6,796 bases of DNA from a bacterium. Lineage in GTDB: Bacteria; Tectomicrobia; Entotheonellia; Entotheonellales; Entotheonellaceae. Below are positions 1 through 5,685 of the stretch, one piece after another. The position numbers and the translations under genes are program-made. Positions within the stretch are counted from its first letter, which is position 1; the number at the start of each line of letters is the position of its first letter. The notes below the pieces were generated by a model that was given only the letters and a program-made list of their open reading frames with translations, was not told the origin of the DNA and made no database searches. Location of the stretch: NCBI GenBank assembly GCA_027294925.1, contig JAPULM010000310.1, forward strand, positions 1 to 6,796, written 5' to 3'.

Positions 1-1002
1 TGTGACAGGCTGATCTTACATCCCAACGTCGTCAATGCATCCGATATCAATGAATTGCCAGACAATGCCCTCTATGTAGAGGGTAGCATCATTACGCGTC
101 TTCTGATGGGGACAATCGGTCTACAGGCAACGCGTACAAACCGCGTCCTAGTCATGCTCGATGATCACCCAGACACGCACTTTGTGGACGCCGCAATTAA
201 CTCAGTGAGTGCAGCCCGGGCTACCTATGGACTCGAATGCCCGGAGGTCGTTTGCCTTAAGCCGCCTATTCGCATGTTTGCTGAGTATGCAGATTCTGGG
301 CGTGCGGTTGGCCGAGTCGAGAATCTGGAACATTGCCTACATGTCCTTGACGAGACCGCAGGCACCTATGATGCGGTAGCACTATCCTCTGTAATCCGTG
401 TGCCCCGTGAGTATCACCTCGACTATTTCCGCAGTGAAGGCGATATGGTCAATCCGTGGGGCGGTGTTGAAGCCATGTTGACCCATGCGATTTCGTCGCT
501 TCTGGACGTGCCAACAGCTCATTCGCCGATGTTTGAATCCAGAACGGTAGAAACCCTTGAGTCCGGCATTGTGGAGCCCAGGATGTCAGCGGAAGCGGTA
601 TCGCTTTCGTTCCTCCAGTGCATCCTTAAGGGTCTCAAAAAGAGCCCTCGGATCATTCGAGACGAAACATTGTTTGCTCGACCTGACGTGTTCTCTGTTG
701 AAGATGTGTCGTGCCTGGTCATTCCGGAGGGGTGTTTAGGTTTACCAACAATGGCTGCGCTCGAGCAGGGCATTCCGGTCATCGCCGTGCGTGAAAACCG
801 AAACCTTATGCGGAATGACCTGTCTCAACTTCCGTGGCAAAAAGGACAATTCATTCACGTCGACAATTATCTCGAAGCCGTCGGTGTCATGAGCGCGCTA
901 AAAGCCGGAGTGACGCTTGAATCCGTACGCCGGCCAATTTCGGCCACCCAGGTACGAAAGGCTATCGAAGAACGCGACCAGTTTGCGGCAGGCGCTGAAT
1001 AG
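1..1002 (+). CDS. DUF3326 family protein, 5'-truncated by window edge
   Basis: The frame is open from base 1 to the TAG at 1000-1002, giving 333 residues with no start codon that fits the family. A TTG at 55 is in frame, but recognisable family sequence (LILHPNVVN, residues 4-12) lies before it, so the gene starts outside the window, probably some 40-50 residues earlier. I recognise DUF3326 from the ordered motifs HPNVVN (7-12), NALYVEG (22-28), TNRVLVMLD (46-54), NPWGGVEAMLTH (151-162), AHSPMF (173-178) and the glycine-rich PEGCLGLPTMAALEQGIPVIAV (starting near 242). No signal peptide or membrane segment is visible in the part seen, so it is probably cytosolic. The family is uncharacterised; by recall it occurs in diverse bacteria, cyanobacteria and plants. 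The C-terminal PEGCLGLPTMAALEQGIP stretch resembles a ligand-binding loop followed by a helix, but this is inference. The next gene is convergent, so nothing here links it to an operon. Confidence 0.85.
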   Translation, partial: CDRLILHPNVVNASDINELPDNALYVEGSIITRLLMGTIGLQATRTNRVLVMLDDHPDTHFVDAAINSVSAARATYGLECPEVVCLKPPIRMFAEYADSGRAVGRVENLEHCLHVLDETAGTYDAVALSSVIRVPREYHLDYFRSEGDMVNPWGGVEAMLTHAISSLLDVPTAHSPMFESRTVETLESGIVEPRMSAEAVSLSFLQCILKGLKKSPRIIRDETLFARPDVFSVEDVSCLVIPEGCLGLPTMAALEQGIPVIAVRENRNLMRNDLSQLPWQKGQFIHVDNYLEAVGVMSALKAGVTLESVRRPISATQVRKAIEERDQFAAGAE

Positions 1003-1107
1003 GACGACCAACCATTCCTTCGCGCCGAATTCGCACCACTCGCGAGTTCACTCGCCTCAGTCCTCATGACCTTGATCGGGGAACTTTTTGCCATGGCTTT
1101 GTTTGTC
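1003..1107. other. Gap between convergent genes
   Basis: These 105 bases separate the stop of the DUF3326 gene from the stop of the convergent DUF3999 gene. A GCGAG-TTCA-CTCGC hairpin (1042-1055) lies in the middle. A run of five T at 1084-1088 lies some 28 bases downstream on the plus strand, too far from the stem to form a classical intrinsic terminator. I see no gene here. Confidence 0.6.
1042..1055. terminator. Weak hairpin between convergent genes, possible terminator
   Basis: A perfect 5-bp GC-rich stem (GCGAG/CTCGC) closes a 4-base TTCA loop. Its place between two convergent stop codons is where a bidirectional terminator would be expected. Neither strand has a U-tract directly after the stem and the stem is short, so termination here may instead be Rho-dependent or lie inside the neighbouring gene. 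Confidence 0.2.
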
Positions 1108-2532
1108 CTATACTCCGCTGTCAGTTTCAGTCCTATTTTCACCAGCGTCGGCAACATCCGTGTTGAGCTGATGGTAGAGGCGCTGGACCATGTAGCCAAG
1201 TACCACCGCGCCGGTAAGCAAAACGCCCCATAGGAAGATCTGTTTCCACGGCACCGGCGCTGGCGGCGGCAGCAGCCGATCGGCGCCGCCCAGGGTGAGC
1301 GCTTTACCTACTTGAGCGGCTTTGATGAGGGGGGCTGCCTTAGCCTCCCCAATCGTCTTGAGCAGCGTGGCGACCGGCCGCTCGGAGGGGCCGAGGCGCG
1401 CACTGCCATAGGCAAGGGTGTAAGGTGGTTCGCCCTGCGCAACGAAGGTCAGCGTATGGGGCGTCCAACCGAACGCTAGCGCCGGTTTGCTCTCCGTTGT
1501 TTCCTGGTCATCAGCGTCGATCTGTAGGCGCCAGTACCGGTCGGTCGTCATGGGTAGCACCAGCGGTTTGCTCTGTAGGCTGATATCACCGGTCTGTAAC
1601 TGATAGACCAGGACACGAAAACGCTGTCGCCAGGCGGCCTCGCGGGTAGGGCGTGATTGAAGGCGTACTTCCGCCACCATGTTAGGTTCGGCAAACACCA
1701 CCCGTATGCGGTCCAGCGGCCAATAGCCGCCGCTATCGAAGTGGTAGGTATGCGCTTCTGTCGTATCCGCAACGCCGGTTACCTGTGTCCAATGATGCGG
1801 CGCTTGCAAATGGGTTTGACGCAAGCGTCCCTGGACGGTCGTGAGGCGGACACGGCGTAGCGCCACTGGCCAGGATAGGCGCAGATAAGCGCCATGTGAT
1901 GCGGGTAAGGCAATATCGCGGTGGGCTAGACTATAGCTGCCGGCTTGCAGGTCGGCTAATACGGCCTTACGCACTAGGGGTTGCCAATCAATCAAGTCCT
2001 GACTGTGGTCGAGCCTTACAGCGCTTGAAAAGCCCTGATCATGCTGACGCTGCCAGTATAGCGTCAGCATGTCAAGTGTACCCTCCAGATGACTGACGTC
2101 GAGAAGGTAAGCGCTGATCTGGGTGGTCGGAGTCGTCGGTATGACGTTACTGGTGATGCCGATCACCCGGCCACGATGGTCGCGTCGCACCGTTAACTTC
2201 TGTGCACGACCACCGCCTGGGGGTGAGACGTGAAGCGGGAAAAAGGGTAGTGTAAGGGGTGTGGTTACCGGCTCAAGCGAGGTTTCGGGCCGATGTAGGG
2301 CATGCGATACTGTCTGGCCCGTCGCGTTGAATATCCGTATATCGCCCAGGTCAGAGCGTGTTACCTGGTCGTAGATGACTGCCGGCAGGGAAAGTTGCCA
2401 CAGGGCGCTTTGCCCCTGTATCTTCAGACGCAGACCATAGGCGAAATCTTCTGGTATAGGCGGCCTGGGCAACTCCGCACCTACTATCGCGGTGCTCAAC
2501 ATCATCAGGGTAAGCCAAGGTAGAGGGTTCAT
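1108..2532 (-). CDS. DUF3999 domain-containing exported protein
   Basis: A 474-residue protein of the DUF3999 family, close to the usual family length. The start at 2532 is fixed by AGGAGG four bases upstream and by a following signal peptide; the frame stays open further upstream to 2946, but that part lies inside the upstream gene. Residues 1-19 form a hydrophobic signal sequence ending VGA, with likely cleavage before E20. The family N-terminal block follows: PEDFAYGLRL (27-36), then DLGDIRIFNATG (61-72). The middle is beta-rich with many aromatic and short-strand segments and no membrane helix. Near the C-terminus come LGGADRLLPP (about 414-423), WKQ (429-431), one membrane helix (about 432-449) and a short charged tail. 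The predicted topology is a large periplasmic domain anchored by the C-terminal helix. The start overlaps the stop of the DUF2339 gene (ATGA), so the two are probably translationally coupled. The function of the family is unknown; a physical partnership with the DUF2339 protein is inference from the conserved pairing. Confidence 0.88.
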   Translation of the reverse strand: MNPLPWLTLMMLSTAIVGAELPRPPIPEDFAYGLRLKIQGQSALWQLSLPAVIYDQVTRSDLGDIRIFNATGQTVSHALHRPETSLEPVTTPLTLPFFPLHVSPPGGGRAQKLTVRRDHRGRVIGITSNVIPTTPTTQISAYLLDVSHLEGTLDMLTLYWQRQHDQGFSSAVRLDHSQDLIDWQPLVRKAVLADLQAGSYSLAHRDIALPASHGAYLRLSWPVALRRVRLTTVQGRLRQTHLQAPHHWTQVTGVADTTEAHTYHFDSGGYWPLDRIRVVFAEPNMVAEVRLQSRPTREAAWRQRFRVLVYQLQTGDISLQSKPLVLPMTTDRYWRLQIDADDQETTESKPALAFGWTPHTLTFVAQGEPPYTLAYGSARLGPSERPVATLLKTIGEAKAAPLIKAAQVGKALTLGGADRLLPPPAPVPWKQIFLWGVLLTGAVVLGYMVQRLYHQLNTDVADAGENRTETDSGV

Positions 2533-5222
2533 GCGTCCTCCTGTACATCTGAACGGGGCGGTAAGGGTGATAGATAGCCGATGAGCAGAATGAGCCCGCC
2601 CACCACTAAGAAGGATACGATACGCGCGATGGTTTCGGCGCCCGCCAAATCGACCAGAAACAGTTTCAGTACCACCAATCCCAGGAGGCCAGCGCCGGCA
2701 AACCAGATATCGCGCCGTTGACCGCGGGTCGCCGCCAGCATCAGGCCAAGCGCCGCGATCGTCCAAGTAATCGCCAGGGCGGTCTGGAAAGAGGCTGCCG
2801 GCAGCAAGGTCGACCAGGTAAAGGACACGCCGGTCCAGACGTGCGTGCTGCGGGCGACGATGCCATTGAGCACCATGAAGGTCACCATCGCAATGCCATA
2901 GCCACTGAAGCGTTTGACCTGTGCCGTGTGATCCGCTTGGCGCCATTGTAGCATGCCGAACAAGGCCAACAGTTGCACCAGTTCGAGGGGATTTAGAATA
3001 GGGATATAGGGCAACGGCTGTGGGATGCCGGCCTGCAGGCTAGCGGCTAGCGTCCACAGGCCCATGCCGGCAACCAGAACATCTCGCCCCAGACCCAGAT
3101 AGTCAGCCTGAAAATGTTGCACTGGCCAGGGCAGCCGAGTGGGCAGAACGACGAGGCCCATGCAGACGATCGTCGGCAACAACCCCCAGACGCTATTACC
3201 CCAGACCCGCGCTTCGGGGATGAGATACCATAGTATCCCACTGCTTTCCCAGCTGAGTAAAAACACGCTTAGCCATAGGGTGCCCAGGTGTTGCAAACGG
3301 ACAACGGTTTGCTGCCAGCCACCTTCCAACGTTTTTAAGAGTCCGTACTGGATGGCGATGGCGACAACCCAAATGGCAGCTTGCCAAAATGCTAGCGGTG
3401 GCGGCTGGGGTTGGCTGAGCAACAGCAGCATGGCAATGGCTAGCATGCCCGGTATCAATCCCAGCGGCGGATAGCGCAGATGATGCCAATCCCAATGCCG
3501 TGCCGCCCAGGTCATAGCGGCACAGCTCAAGGCCAAGAATCCGACCCACGCGGTGAACACATCATCACCGGAGAGATGCCGCTCTAGCTCTTGCAAGCCG
3601 TTGATGAACCACCAAAACAATCCCCATCCTAGGACGACCACCGGGGTGTGCTTCTCCAGCGCTCGGCTGGCTAGCCGGTGGCGATACCGATAGAGGAAAA
3701 AAGCTGACAGGAGCCCTGCAAAACTGAGCATGAGTCCACTCAAGTACAAACTGTTGAGCAGCACTCGGTCAGCTGTTGGCTGCTCGAGCGCTATGATAAA
3801 GGTGAATCCAGCGGCAAATTGCACCAGCAGGCCAAATAGACGCGCCAACGGACGTTCCTGCCGTATGCCGACCCAGACCAGAGCAGCACCTTCCAAGGCC
3901 CAGGCGGTGCCTATCCAGCGGCCATCAACGGCGAGTGGAATCGCCAGCGTACCAAAGACCACCGTCAGGGCCAAGAAGCTTTCGGTTAGGGTGCGTAGTG
4001 ACGCCACCCTGCGACGCCACAACCCTACGGCAAATAAGCCATAGACAAACCCTGCGGCAAGCGCACTGAAAGCCATACCGTACTCGGTATCCCGCAGCAG
4101 CGCACTTTGTAAGCCGAATACCACCACTGGCAGTCCGAAGACCAGCGTGCCGTCCACATAGCCCTGCTGCCGTGGTGGCTGCCGGTGGGCAAAGAGGACA
4201 GCAACAATGATGTAAAATAGAAAAAACAAGATGAGAAAGGGTTCGGTAGTGGCAAAATACGCCGGCTGGTAATATTGGTAACCCCAGAGCGAACCAATGC
4301 CAAAGGTGAATCCGAAGCCGATCAGGTTGAGTGAGCGCCAGGCCTTGAACCAGGCAATGACTAGAATGCCGGCGTCGAGAATTAGGTAGTAGGAAAACAG
4401 CCACACAGGGCTGCCACCGCTTGCAATGAGCACAGGCGCCAGAAAGCCGCCGCTTACCCCGAGGATTGCCAGGCTCTGGGCATTTTGCAATACGGCAAGC
4501 GCACTCGACAAGGCCACCAGGAGGATCAGCAAGCCTTGTCCGGCGCTGGCAGGAAGCAGCTGATAAAGCGTCACAGCGGCAAATACGGTGAGGTAGATAA
4601 CACCCATACCGCCACCCTGTAGGATCAGGGCATAAGGTCGTTGACGCTCGCGTAACCGCCAGCCTAGACACACCAGTCCAATACCACCCAGAGCGGTGCC
4701 GGCCAGGCGTAGCTCAATTGGCATGATGCCGTGCTCGGCAGCATATTTGAGTAGGAAAGCGACACCGAAGAACAAAACCAGAACACCAATGCGAGCCACC
4801 ATGTTGCCGCCCAAGGCCCATGTTCTAATGCGATCGAACCAAGCTGGCCACCTTGTACGGCTCGTGCCGGACGGCGTTTGTAAGGGCTCTTGCGGCGTTG
4901 CCTGAGCTGCGTTGCCAGGCGTTACGGGTTCGTCTTCAGCTGAGCGCTCGGTGGCTGGGGCTTCTACAATGGGTACCGGCGCTGATGTTGCAGATGGCGC
5001 TGGCGCGGCAGGTGCAACGATTGGCGCCGCCTCTGTCATTGGGAGCGCGCTGGGCGTTTGGCGCTGGGCTGCTGCTATCGTATCAACGGCTTGTTGACGA
5101 TGCTCTAACCGTGTGAGGCGGACTTCCCAACGCTGCAGACGTTGCCACAGAACCCAGAGTAAAAACGGTAAAGCGAGGAGGAGTAAAGCATACGCAATTC
5201 CGACAACCGCAAGGAGTTCCAT
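2529..5222 (-). CDS. DUF2339 domain-containing polytopic membrane protein
   Basis: An 897-residue predicted inner-membrane protein. Order: an N-terminal membrane helix (about 3-26), a short charged helix with Arg/Glu/Gln (27-50), a low-complexity Ala/Pro-rich linker (about 55-120), then a very long array of hydrophobic segments, roughly twenty or more helices, to the C-terminus. DUF2339 hallmarks are LGGNMVARIGVLVLFFGVAF (137-156), KYAAEHG (159-165), LQGGGMGVIYLT (201-212), GGFLAPVL (258-265) and LNLIGFGFTFGIGSLWG (298-314). The C-terminal signature is RIVSFLVVGG followed by IGYLSPLPPR, near residues 870-890. I chose the ATG at 5222 because AGG lies seven bases upstream and MELLAVVG matches a normal family start. 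An in-frame ATG at 5309 would add 29 polar, non-family residues. The gene is first in a two-gene operon with DUF3999. Function is unknown; residues 27-120 could be a cytoplasmic or periplasmic spacer, since topology cannot be settled by eye. Confidence 0.88.
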   Translation of the reverse strand: MELLAVVGIAYALLLLALPFLLWVLWQRLQRWEVRLTRLEHRQQAVDTIAAAQRQTPSALPMTEAAPIVAPAAPAPSATSAPVPIVEAPATERSAEDEPVTPGNAAQATPQEPLQTPSGTSRTRWPAWFDRIRTWALGGNMVARIGVLVLFFGVAFLLKYAAEHGIMPIELRLAGTALGGIGLVCLGWRLRERQRPYALILQGGGMGVIYLTVFAAVTLYQLLPASAGQGLLILLVALSSALAVLQNAQSLAILGVSGGFLAPVLIASGGSPVWLFSYYLILDAGILVIAWFKAWRSLNLIGFGFTFGIGSLWGYQYYQPAYFATTEPFLILFFLFYIIVAVLFAHRQPPRQQGYVDGTLVFGLPVVVFGLQSALLRDTEYGMAFSALAAGFVYGLFAVGLWRRRVASLRTLTESFLALTVVFGTLAIPLAVDGRWIGTAWALEGAALVWVGIRQERPLARLFGLLVQFAAGFTFIIALEQPTADRVLLNSLYLSGLMLSFAGLLSAFFLYRYRHRLASRALEKHTPVVVLGWGLFWWFINGLQELERHLSGDDVFTAWVGFLALSCAAMTWAARHWDWHHLRYPPLGLIPGMLAIAMLLLLSQPQPPPLAFWQAAIWVVAIAIQYGLLKTLEGGWQQTVVRLQHLGTLWLSVFLLSWESSGILWYLIPEARVWGNSVWGLLPTIVCMGLVVLPTRLPWPVQHFQADYLGLGRDVLVAGMGLWTLAASLQAGIPQPLPYIPILNPLELVQLLALFGMLQWRQADHTAQVKRFSGYGIAMVTFMVLNGIVARSTHVWTGVSFTWSTLLPAASFQTALAITWTIAALGLMLAATRGQRRDIWFAGAGLLGLVVLKLFLVDLAGAETIARIVSFLVVGGLILLIGYLSPLPPRSDVQEDA
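2537..2542 (-). promoter_or_regulatory. Strong ribosome binding site for the DUF3999 gene
   Basis: On the minus strand a full AGGAGG lies four bases before the ATG at 2532-2530, inside the last codons (QED) of the DUF2339 gene. It decides the DUF3999 start over the longer in-frame extension. Together with the ATGA overlap it suggests coupled translation of the two proteins. Confidence 0.8.
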
Positions 5223-5294
5223 ATAACTGCCTATGTATATATCGAGTGTGATATTCGGTGTCCCATCTAAATCGTACTGTGTTGCGCCAACACT

Positions 5295-5309
5295 TTGCCA
5301 GTTTGGCAA
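5295..5309. repeat. Short perfect inverted repeat upstream of DUF2339
   Basis: TTGCCA and TGGCAA form a perfect 6-bp inverted repeat around a 3-base GTT spacer. It lies 73 bases upstream of the DUF2339 start codon. Its size and placement suit a dimeric repressor or activator site. A related TTG-CGC-CAA palindrome sits just beside it at 5282-5290. An operator role is inference; chance occurrence of a 6-bp palindrome is also possible. Confidence 0.35.
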
Positions 5310-5341
5310 GATGAAACATCTAGTTTCTTTTCAACGCCGCA

Positions 5342-5395
5342 CGATGTTCAGCATCCCAACATCGGTTGGGTTGCACTGCTGCTCAACCCAACCGA
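5342..5395. repeat. Cluster of three mutually exclusive inverted repeats
   Basis: Three perfect stems overlap in 54 bases. Stem A pairs CGATGTT (5342-5348) with AACATCG (5358-5364), 9-base loop. Stem B pairs CCCAAC (5355-5360) with GTTGGG (5365-5370), 4-base loop. Stem C pairs TCGGTTGGGTTG (5362-5373) with CAACCCAACCGA (5384-5395), a perfect 12-bp stem with a 10-base loop. A, B and C share bases, so in RNA they would compete. No T-run follows stem C on either strand, so it is not a normal intrinsic terminator. It could be a 5' leader structure of either divergent gene, a large operator, or a relic of a mobile element; the sequence alone does not decide. Confidence 0.65.
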
Positions 5396-5427
5396 CACCA
5401 AATATTGAGGTGGCAATCACCACATTT

Positions 5428-5456
5428 CAGACAGTTTTCTAAGCAATTCTTATACC
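5428..5456 (+). promoter_or_regulatory. Weak sigma70-like promoter candidate for the MmgE/PrpD gene
   Basis: CAGACA (5428-5433, four of six matches to TTGACA) and TATACC (5451-5456, four of six matches to TATAAT) are separated by 17 bases. The surrounding bases are AT-rich compared with the flanking genes. It would give a leader of about 215 bases before the MmgE/PrpD start. The match is poor enough that it may be chance. Confidence 0.2.
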
Positions 5457-5613
5457 AAGTGTGTGGTGGCATTTGATCCCAGCGTGTTTCACCATGTGTT
5501 ACCAAGCAGGCTGTCTGCGAGCAAACAACGCTCACAAGCATAGGGGCAAAATAAGCGGCTCATCGCATGAGGGAGCGGTGACGGAAGGGTGGCAAAGACG
5601 AAGGAAACATATT

Positions 5614-5685
5614 ATGATCGCATGGGTAGTGAGATGGCACCTCAAGTGCTTGCATGATGGAGGGGGCGGAAAATCATATGCATGA
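5614..5685 (+). CDS. Possible 23-residue leader ORF overlapping the MmgE/PrpD start
   Basis: An ATG at 5614 is preceded by AAGGAA (5601-5606) at a seven-base spacing, a better ribosome site than that of the large gene downstream. The frame runs 23 codons and ends at TGA 5683-5685, overlapping the first codons of the MmgE/PrpD gene in a different frame. The peptide begins MIAWVVRWHLKCLH and ends in a Gly-rich KSYA tail. It has two Trp residues but no run of one amino acid such as marks a classical attenuator. Translating ribosomes would stop five bases beyond the start of the next gene's ATG, which would allow reinitiation. I do not recognise it; it may be chance. Confidence 0.25.
   Translation: MIAWVVRWHLKCLHDGGGGKSYA
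5659..5666 (+). promoter_or_regulatory. Purine-rich ribosome binding tract before the MmgE/PrpD gene
   Basis: GGAGGGGG ends 11 bases before the ATG at 5678, somewhat longer than optimal spacing. It lies downstream of the alternative in-frame ATGs at 5654 and 5657, which have no Shine-Dalgarno match of their own, and so argues for 5678. CCTC at 5640-5643 could pair with GAGG 5660-5663 and partly hide the site, but the stem is only four pairs. Confidence 0.45.

Larger units (their letters stand above)
5223..5677. other. Intergenic region between divergent genes, rich in inverted repeats
   Basis: This 455-base stretch separates the DUF2339 operon (leftward) from the MmgE/PrpD gene (rightward) and should carry promoters for both. 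Toward the DUF2339 side it holds a short perfect inverted repeat (5295-5309), then a dense cluster of overlapping inverted repeats (5342-5395). Toward the MmgE/PrpD side it holds a weak plus-strand promoter candidate (5428-5456) and a possible leader ORF (5614-5685). I could not find a convincing sigma70 promoter for the DUF2339 gene; the nearest TATATA on the minus strand sits too close to the start codon. Open frames across this region show no recognisable protein family. Confidence 0.6.

Noticed and set aside
867..1199. 110-codon minus-strand frame spanning the end of the DUF3326 gene and the end of DUF3999
   Set aside because: It overlaps two well-supported genes, has low-complexity Ser/Ala content and shows no family resemblance.
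2533..2946. Upstream in-frame extension of the DUF3999 frame by 138 codons
   Set aside because: It lies wholly within the DUF2339 gene in another frame. The signal peptide and AGGAGG site mark the true start at 2532.
3925..4671. 248-codon minus-strand open frame inside the DUF2339 gene
   Set aside because: Its Cys/Arg/His-rich composition is typical of an out-of-frame reading of a membrane-protein gene, and it resembles no family I know.
5313..5334. GAAAC/GTTTC hairpin followed by a short T-run on the plus strand
   Set aside because: The stem has only five mostly AT pairs and no upstream plus-strand gene needs terminating there.
5453..5506. Direct repeat of TACCAAG at 5453-5459 and 5500-5506
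   Set aside because: Only seven bases match and the flanks differ, so chance in an AT-rich region is likely.
5529..5577. Nested hairpins CGCTC/GAGCG around CTCAT/ATGAG
   Set aside because: Both stems are five pairs with a large asymmetric gap between them, which is weak evidence for a stable RNA.
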